Assembly (NCBI GenBank): GCA_030671745.1
Contig: DAOVHT010000038.1
Coordinates: forward strand, 1 to 9,933
From: Candidatus Nanohaloarchaea archaeon
GTDB taxonomy: Archaea > EX4484-52 > GLR71
Direction of reading: 5' to 3'
DNA length: 9,933 bases
Below are positions 5,214 to 9,933 of the stretch, piece after piece. Every line of letters begins with the position of its first letter. Position 1 is the stretch's first letter. A program made the position numbers and the translations under genes. Below the pieces are notes generated by a model that worked only from the letters and a program-made list of their open reading frames with translations, was not told the DNA's origin and searched no databases.

Positions 5214-6431
5214 TTACTCATACCTCAATGCATCCACAGGTTTCATTCTAGCCGCCTGCCGGGCAGGAAATGCGCCAGAAGCCATACCGACCACAAATGC
5301 GAACAAGACAGCCCCGACCAGAAGCTCGACACCCAGATGCGCTTTCAGAAGATCAGCAGGTAACGCATTTTTAGCAACAATCTCAATCAGTTTTGCGAAA
5401 CCACCACCGACAATCATGCCTATAATCCCCCCGACCGCACCCAATGTTCCAGCCTCAATCACAAAGAGCATAAGTATGTCTGAATTTTTCGCACCGACCG
5501 CTTTCATGATACCTATATCATAAGTCCGCTCAAGAACAGACGTATACATAGTGTTCATGATACCTATACCACCCACAACAATTGATATGGATGCGATACC
5601 TATCAAGAACCACTGGACTATGCTGAATATAGTACCGAAACTTTCCTGAAGCTGTTCTGTAGTCTGAACATTGAAATCTTCCTCACCCTCTTTCAGATCA
5701 CGGGATTTTCGCAGAGCATCCGTTATATCATCTGCAACTTCACTCACATCAAAACCTGATTTTGCTTGCACAAAAAACATATCATAATCTTCTTTGTTAT
5801 CAAAGATATCTCTTGAACGATCAATATTTATATATACAGACCTGTCATCCTGCTCATTCCCTAAAGTCTCTAAGACACCTATAACTTTAAAATTAACACC
5901 TTCAATTGTAATCTTACTTCCAATAGAGACACCTTTCACAAAAATATTTTCATCTTTTGCAACAGAGGCACCAACGACTACAACATTATTATCTCCATCT
6001 TTCAGATCCCGGCCATAATCTATCTTAAAATTTTGCATGCTATCAAATATTCTTTTTGAATCCGAATCCAGAGGCATACCGATGACAAATGTATATTCGG
6101 ATTCATCCTTGTACTCGATCCTTATTGAAGAATAGATCATACCAGTGACATATTCAACACCCTTTGTCCGTTTTATCACATCATAATCTTTCTGATTAAG
6201 AGAGATTGCTGCCATACCCACACTCAAAAGACTGCTCCCCGGCATAATAGTGATCTTATCTGCACCCATGTCCTCAAACTGGCCAGTAACCATATCTTCA
6301 AGACCTTGCCCTAAAGAAATGATAGACACGACCGCAGCAATACCGATGACAATACCTATCATCGTAAGCCAGGTACGGACCTTCCTATACCTCAGATTCT
6401 TGAACGCATAAGAGAAATAATCAGAGATCAT
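5214..6431 (-). CDS. MacB/FtsX-type ABC permease, second copy
   Basis: This 405-residue permease is a type VII ABC membrane subunit without a fused ATPase. It has a basic cytoplasmic N terminus (YAFKNLRYRKVRTW), a first membrane helix at about 22-42, a large extracytoplasmic MacB-like core at about 43-265, then three helices at about 268-295, 319-343 and 368-389. The FtsX coupling motif ERTYDIGIMKAVGAKNSDIL (301-320) follows helix 2. It ends ARMKPVDALRYE, a usual MacB ending. In MacB-like systems the helices transmit ATPase motion to the outside rather than opening a channel. The start is fixed by the junction TAGATG with the preceding permease: its ATG directly follows that gene's stop, and a GAGGAG site sits in the last codons of the upstream gene. 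It aligns end to end with the neighbour and is probably its partner in a heterodimer. The stop is 7 nt from the convergent CcdA-type gene. Confidence 0.92.
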   Translation of the reverse strand: MISDYFSYAFKNLRYRKVRTWLTMIGIVIGIAAVVSIISLGQGLEDMVTGQFEDMGADKITIMPGSSLLSVGMAAISLNQKDYDVIKRTKGVEYVTGMIYSSIRIEYKDESEYTFVIGMPLDSDSKRIFDSMQNFKIDYGRDLKDGDNNVVVVGASVAKDENIFVKGVSIGSKITIEGVNFKVIGVLETLGNEQDDRSVYINIDRSRDIFDNKEDYDMFFVQAKSGFDVSEVADDITDALRKSRDLKEGEEDFNVQTTEQLQESFGTIFSIVQWFLIGIASISIVVGGIGIMNTMYTSVLERTYDIGIMKAVGAKNSDILMLFVIEAGTLGAVGGIIGMIVGGGFAKLIEIVAKNALPADLLKAHLGVELLVGAVLFAFVVGMASGAFPARQAARMKPVDALRYE

Positions 6432-7646
6432 CTATATCATACTCCTCAATGCATCGACAGGATTCATCTTGGCCGCACTTTTTGCAGGAAGCACTCCCGA
6501 AACAGTACCCACGACCATAGAGAATAAGAGTGCTCCAAAAATAAGTTCAATCCCAAAATAAGCCTTAAGCACAGTAACTCCAGCAGAGACTGCAACCAAT
6601 TCAATAACTTTACTCACTGAGAGCCCGATAACCACACCCAATATACCCCCAAAAAAACCGAGCATCGCAGATTCCAAAAGAAAGATAGATATTATATCAC
6701 TATTTTTTGCACCCACAGACTTCATTATACCGATCTCTCGCGTACGTTCGACAACAGATGTATACATAGTATTTGTTATCCCGATCCCTCCCACGACAAG
6801 AGATATTGCAGCAATGCCCACAAGCACGACCTGAATCACTAAAAGAATATTGTTGAACCCTTCAATCATCTGTTCTGCTGTCACCACGATGAAATCTTCT
6901 TTACCTTCTTTGACATCATGATCTTTCCGGAGAGCATCACGCACATCCTCTGCAACCTCCAAAGGATCCAACCCCGGTTTTACTTTAGCAAATATCATTG
7001 ACACTTCTTCTGTCTTTTCAAAACCAAATAGTTCTTGAGCTGAATCAGTGGTAATCCGCACCATATTATCATGCATGGGACTTCCGCTTTTTTTCTGTAT
7101 CCCGATCACTTTGAATTCTTTGCCCTCGACTATTATCTTTTCACCCAAGACAATTTCTCTATCGAACAGATCACTTGCAATATTGCTGCCGAGTATGGCC
7201 ACATTATTATCAATGCTTTTGAACTGCCGACCTTCTTCAATCAAGAAGAAATCGATTTTTTCAATAAACCGTTTTGTATCTTCATCAGAATCAATACCGA
7301 ATATTGCTGCACTTTCTGTCTGATCCTTATACTTTATCCGACCGGTCTTTACAATGACACCTGTTGCAAAATCTACACTTTTGACACGATTTACGACATC
7401 CACATCACTCTGATACAACTTTTCAGAGACATAAGCCCCCGCAAACCCGCCTGCAGGCTGGATTGTAATCCTATCCGCACCCGCTTTCTGAAACTCTTCA
7501 TTTATCGCATTCTGCATACCTTGTCCGACAGATATAAGAGCCACAACAGCAGCAATACCTATAAATATGCCAATAAGTGTAAGCCAAGACCTAAGTCTCC
7601 GGTGACGTATATTCTTAAAGGCATATCTAAAGTATTCGAATCTCAA
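6432..7646 (-). CDS. MacB/FtsX-type ABC permease, first copy
   Basis: This 404-residue permease is the paralogue of the next gene and has the same layout: basic N terminus (YAFKNIRHRRLRSW), helix 1 at about 22-41, extracytoplasmic MacB-like core at about 43-265, helices near 267-295, 318-342 and 367-388, and the coupling motif ERTREIGIMKSVGAKNSDII at 300-319. The C terminus is AAKMNPVDALRSMI. The start is a TTG at 7646, chosen because GGAGTGAT sits 5 nt before it and because the N terminus then matches the paralogue residue for residue (YFRYAFKN against YFSYAFKN). It follows the Ig-domain protein by 24 nt. The two permeases diverge most in the outer core (residues about 64-80, 110-200), the part expected to meet a partner or substrate. 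This fits a heterodimer with two distinct outer faces, but homodimers are not excluded. Confidence 0.92.
   Translation of the reverse strand: MRFEYFRYAFKNIRHRRLRSWLTLIGIFIGIAAVVALISVGQGMQNAINEEFQKAGADRITIQPAGGFAGAYVSEKLYQSDVDVVNRVKSVDFATGVIVKTGRIKYKDQTESAAIFGIDSDEDTKRFIEKIDFFLIEEGRQFKSIDNNVAILGSNIASDLFDREIVLGEKIIVEGKEFKVIGIQKKSGSPMHDNMVRITTDSAQELFGFEKTEEVSMIFAKVKPGLDPLEVAEDVRDALRKDHDVKEGKEDFIVVTAEQMIEGFNNILLVIQVVLVGIAAISLVVGGIGITNTMYTSVVERTREIGIMKSVGAKNSDIISIFLLESAMLGFFGGILGVVIGLSVSKVIELVAVSAGVTVLKAYFGIELIFGALLFSMVVGTVSGVLPAKSAAKMNPVDALRSMI
6439..6446 (-). promoter_or_regulatory. Shine-Dalgarno site of the second permease
   Basis: The - strand reads TGAGGAGT about 8-10 nt before the ATG at 6431, inside the last codons of the first permease (encoding LRS). 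It supports translation of the second permease from the same mRNA by a ribosome terminating at the adjacent TAG. Confidence 0.6.
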
Positions 7647-7651
7647 ATCAA

Positions 7652-7659
7652 ATCACTCC
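7652..7659 (-). promoter_or_regulatory. Shine-Dalgarno site that selects a TTG start
   Basis: The - strand reads GGAGTGAT, one base short of the full GGAGGTGAT complement of archaeal 16S rRNA, with a 5-nt spacer to the TTG at 7646. There is no in-frame ATG near this position, so the site decides the start codon of the first permease. Confidence 0.75.
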
Positions 7660-7670
7660 AAGTAAATTAT

Positions 7671-8900
7671 TCAGTTTTTCTTATGCTTACTTTTCTTATA
7701 TCGTTTATAACCGAAATAACCGATAATCACAAACAGCACAACACCATACATGATACCTGCCGAACTCTTGCTTACAAGACCGAGTGACTGTGCTTCTTCA
7801 GTTGTATACACTTTCATAAGAAGTGTTTCCTCTATCTCAAAAGCATCATTGTTAGCACTCATATATGTCATTGTCATAGGAATTGAAAGATCCCCTGAAA
7901 ATGACGGTACTACATGCAACTTAAATTCCGCACTATCAAAATCATCAGAATCAATATTTCCTATGTAGATCTCATCATTTGACAATATATCAAAATCCGC
8001 AGTCGATGCAAGCTTGACTGTAACAGATTTCACATCAACAAGACCTTTATTTATTATATTGACACGGATATCCCCTGTTGTCCCACTCAAAAAGACACTA
8101 TCAGGTTCCACATTTGTAAGTATATCGGGAGTACCACCCACAATCAGGCTTATTATTTCAGAGGTTGTATAATTGTTACCGACATTATCTGAAAACGTGA
8201 TTACTAACGGTATCTTATATATGCCACTATCCGCACCAGGTATTGTGATTATATCAAAAGTTACTGTCTCCTCACTACCACCGACCATATTCTTGATCAC
8301 AGAAGTTGTTGACTTACCAAGAGGTGCAAAAGGGACCGTAGCACTGCTCAGATCCATTGTGACTTTAATATTTTTCAGTGTGGAATCTGCAGTATTCTTC
8401 ACCGTTATTTCTGCACTACCTTTCTGTCCCGGCAAGAATTGTTCAGGTTCAGATTTCATAGAGACAATATTAAGGTCAGCATCAGCAGTCCTTATATCAA
8501 TATTGAACGACTCAGTGACCATCGCACTTGTTTTAGGATCTGCACTGTATTTGACATCAAGCTTGCTTGTGCCTTCAACAGCATTATTATCAACATTTAC
8601 TCTGTACTTGATCATAGTACTTTCAAGACGATTAAGTATACCGATAGAAGTCTCAGCTTCACCATCTATAGAGAACGGGAATTCAGGTTCAAGTATAAAT
8701 GTAGCATCTCTTGCCGTATCAATCCCAACATTATCTATCTTGAACCATATCTCGAAATACGATCCAGGTTCAACTGGAAGTGGTTCATATTTAGCGACCG
8801 AAACACTCAATGATGTCTCAGTGGCAGCATATGCACCAGACGACATGATAACTGTAAAAAGTACCATAATCGCAAAAATACCTAATCCTTTATTTTTCAT
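7671..8900 (-). CDS. Secreted, membrane-anchored protein with about three Ig-like (COG1361/CARDB-type) domains
   Basis: The 409-residue protein has a signal peptide at 1-25 (GIFAIMVLFTVIMSSGAYAA), about three beta-rich Ig-like domains, one membrane helix near 382-397 (GIMYGVVLFVIIGYFGY) and a short Lys-rich cytoplasmic tail (KRYKKSKHKKN). The domains start with related patterns: PGSYFEIWFKIDNVGIDTARDATF (45-68), PGQKGSAEITVKNTADSTLKNIKV (157-180) and TTGDIRVNIINKGLVDVKSVTVKL (274-297). Such modules occur in the archaeal COG1361 S-layer-related group and in CARDB proteins. There is no cysteine and no Sec lipobox. The gene lies between the ATPase and the permeases, the position that macA holds in bacterial macAB operons, so I infer that it is the external partner of the permeases, either as adaptor or as substrate-binding subunit. 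It is not a MacA homologue: no coiled-coil hairpin or lipoyl domain is visible. Start: ATG at 8900 with GGAGTGA upstream. Confidence 0.85.
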   Translation of the reverse strand: MKNKGLGIFAIMVLFTVIMSSGAYAATETSLSVSVAKYEPLPVEPGSYFEIWFKIDNVGIDTARDATFILEPEFPFSIDGEAETSIGILNRLESTMIKYRVNVDNNAVEGTSKLDVKYSADPKTSAMVTESFNIDIRTADADLNIVSMKSEPEQFLPGQKGSAEITVKNTADSTLKNIKVTMDLSSATVPFAPLGKSTTSVIKNMVGGSEETVTFDIITIPGADSGIYKIPLVITFSDNVGNNYTTSEIISLIVGGTPDILTNVEPDSVFLSGTTGDIRVNIINKGLVDVKSVTVKLASTADFDILSNDEIYIGNIDSDDFDSAEFKLHVVPSFSGDLSIPMTMTYMSANNDAFEIEETLLMKVYTTEEAQSLGLVSKSSAGIMYGVVLFVIIGYFGYKRYKKSKHKKN

Positions 8901-8906
8901 AACATT

Positions 8907-8913
8907 TCACTCC
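8907..8913 (-). promoter_or_regulatory. Shine-Dalgarno site overlapping the ATPase stop codon
   Basis: The - strand reads GGAGTGA, and its last three bases are the TGA stop of the ATPase gene. It lies 6 nt before the ATG of the Ig-domain protein. This layout favours translational coupling between the two genes. Confidence 0.7.
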
Positions 8914-9599
8914 TTATGATTGGACACGACCATCCCATCTTTGATTAACACAATCCGTTTTGCCTGTTTAGCGACATCAGGATCATGTGTGACCATAATG
9001 ATTGTTTTTCCTTCCTTGTGAAGTTTGGCGAGCATCCCCATTATATCATTACCTGTTTTGGTATCAAGATTACCTGTCGGTTCATCCGCCAGGATCACAT
9101 CAGGATCATTTGATAAAGAACGCGCAATCGCAACCCTCTGCTGCTGTCCCCCTGAAAGCTCACTCGGCTTATGATACGCCCTATCACGAAGCCCGACCAT
9201 GTCCAAAAGTTTCAATGCCCTTTCATTCCTTTCACGTTCATCCACATTCTGGAACATCATAGGGATAGTGACATTCTCCAGAGCGGAAAGCGTCTGCAAA
9301 AGATTAAATTTCTGGAATACAAAACCTATCTTCTTCCCTCTTATCTGCGCAAGCCCGCTTTCAGACATCTGAGATATATCTTTACCATCGAGATAGATGT
9401 TACCATGTGTAGGGACATCAAGACAACCTACCATATTCATGAGCGTTGACTTACCCGACCCGGACGGACCTATAATTGTTATGAATTCACCTCTTTTAAT
9501 CTCAAGAGACACACCATTGAGCGCAGGGACATCAACCTCACCCATACGATATATCTTCTTGACATCCTTGAGTTCAATTATAGGTTTCTCTTTTTTCAT
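8907..9599 (-). CDS. LolD/MacB-type ABC transporter ATPase
   Basis: This 230-residue nucleotide-binding subunit is complete for the LolD/MacB/FtsE class. It has Walker [10 protein letters not shown] at 44-52, the Q-loop Gln 96 in [12 protein letters not shown], signature [15 protein letters not shown] at 148-162, Walker [13 protein letters not shown] at 168-179 and the switch His 205 in MVTHDPDVA. The [10 protein letters not shown] wording and the [17 protein letters not shown] terminus are typical of the MacB/LolD branch. It would dimerise and drive the two permeases encoded downstream; no separate permease partner is nearby. The ATG has GGTGGA 5 nt upstream and lies 14 nt behind the regulator-like gene. 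The TGA stop is part of the next gene's Shine-Dalgarno site. A lone ATPase serving two permeases differs from bacterial MacB, where both domains are one chain. Confidence 0.96.
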   Translation of the reverse strand: MKKEKPIIELKDVKKIYRMGEVDVPALNGVSLEIKRGEFITIIGPSGSGKSTLMNMVGCLDVPTHGNIYLDGKDISQMSESGLAQIRGKKIGFVFQKFNLLQTLSALENVTIPMMFQNVDERERNERALKLLDMVGLRDRAYHKPSELSGGQQQRVAIARSLSNDPDVILADEPTGNLDTKTGNDIMGMLAKLHKEGKTIIMVTHDPDVAKQAKRIVLIKDGMVVSNHKE

Positions 9600-9604
9600 T
9601 CAAT

Positions 9605-9610
9605 CCACCG
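9605..9610 (-). promoter_or_regulatory. Shine-Dalgarno site of the ATPase gene
   Basis: The - strand reads GGTGGA about 5 nt before the ATG at 9599, in the 14-nt gap after the preceding TAA. It supports translation from a shared mRNA with the upstream gene. Confidence 0.55.
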
Positions 9611-9613
9611 TCC

Positions 9614-9933
9614 TTAAGATTTATCTTTACTGAATTTATGTTGCAGACCCTCAAGCGCTTCTATAAAATTCTTCATTACGTCTTCAAAAGCCACAACCTG
9701 ACCATAATATTGCTCAATTATCATCAGTTCCGCATCTGAATCATTCTGTTTTTTCAATCTGTATTTATCAATTATTTTTGGAAGCGCACCTTTTGACATA
9801 TGCAATGAAAGTTCATAATTTTTTTTCATATATTCTAACGTACATGCAACCATGTCTTTTTCCATAAAGAAATAAACTTTCCGGGAATGTGGTTTCTTGA
9901 TCCGTTTTATCACACCCATCCTTACAAGAAGCT
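9614..9933 (-). CDS. Probable winged-helix regulator, GbsR/MarR-like (partial at window end)
   Basis: The frame is open through the window edge. An ATG at 9919 would give 101 residues, but four further in-frame codons (Leu-Leu-Val-Arg) lie upstream and no proper ribosome site precedes that ATG, so the true start is outside. The first visible part, LLVRMGVIKRIKKPHSRKVYFFMEKD, looks like the recognition-helix end and beta-wing of a winged-helix fold in the GbsR/MarR group (..LvrrvwkpGsRkvyYea..). It is followed by helices rich in charged residues (TLEYMKKNYELSLHMSKGALPKIIDKY, then a segment to ALEGLQHKFSKDKS) that would form the dimerisation part. I infer a regulator of the ABC operon that follows after 14 nt, possibly autoregulated because it seems to be the promoter-proximal gene. 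The family call is by pattern only; the DNA-binding helices lie beyond the window. Confidence 0.6.
   Translation of the reverse strand, partial: LLVRMGVIKRIKKPHSRKVYFFMEKDMVACTLEYMKKNYELSLHMSKGALPKIIDKYRLKKQNDSDAELMIIEQYYGQVVAFEDVMKNFIEALEGLQHKFSKDKS

Noticed and set aside
7071..8919. Long open frames on the + strand (about 7071-7787 and 8173-8919) opposite the ABC operon
   Set aside because: They are antisense to genes with clear domains and ribosome sites, have no ribosome sites of their own, and encode no recognisable domain.
5214..9599. Assignment as a MacAB drug or toxin exporter or a Lol lipoprotein system
   Set aside because: No MacA, TolC or lipoprotein partner is present and archaea lack the outer membrane context; the shared fold does not show the substrate.
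1..9933. Mobile element, prophage or defence island
   Set aside because: I saw no transposase, integrase, terminal inverted repeats or restriction/toxin genes; the tRNA has no duplicated 3' end that would mark an attachment site.

Overview
The window looks archaeal. It carries an S27ae-type ribosomal protein, a eukaryote/archaeal family absent from bacteria. Several genes have TATA-like boxes about 26-32 bp before the start codon, and genes inside operons have GGTGAT or GGAGTGAT Shine-Dalgarno sites. The tRNA-Pro does not encode its CCA end. Codon use favours ATA and AGA. Short proteins and very tight packing would fit an uncultivated lineage with a compact genome, possibly DPANN, but the sequence alone does not place it.

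Left part (1-1643). The window opens inside a gene whose visible 89 residues are all a Lys/Glu/Ala/Pro tail built from a 23-residue repeat. It is followed after 12 nt by rps27ae, so ribosomal protein S24e is the best guess by synteny. Facing it is rlmH, the 23S rRNA pseudouridine N3-methyltransferase. Then come an unrecognised 138-residue protein on the + strand and a tRNA-Pro(TGG) on the - strand, ending 2 nt after that protein's stop.

Middle part (1644-5206). A two-gene iron-sulfur assembly operon, iscS/nifS (cysteine desulfurase) and iscU (scaffold), runs on the + strand. It converges, with 4 nt between stops, on an AlkA-like HhH-GPD DNA glycosylase. Divergent from the glycosylase, across a 60-bp gap with one near-palindromic TATA element, is a secreted thioredoxin domain fused to a CcdA/DsbD-type membrane domain, which would carry thiol electrons out across the membrane.

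Right part (5214-9933, all - strand). This is an operon read from right to left: a partial winged-helix-like regulator (cut by the window end), a LolD/MacB-type ATPase, a secreted protein with about three Ig-like (COG1361/CARDB-like) domains and a C-terminal membrane anchor, and two tandem paralogous MacB/FtsX-type permeases. Together they look like a type VII (mechanotransmission) ABC system in which the Ig-domain protein takes the place of MacA. The substrate is unknown.

The most notable points are the alternating two-unit repeat in the ribosomal tail, the MacA-less ABC operon with two different permeases, the thioredoxin-CcdA fusion with an extra linker cysteine pair, the shared bidirectional promoter, and an unidentified small protein. 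Most of the window is ordinary housekeeping, and I see no clear evidence of a wholly new system.
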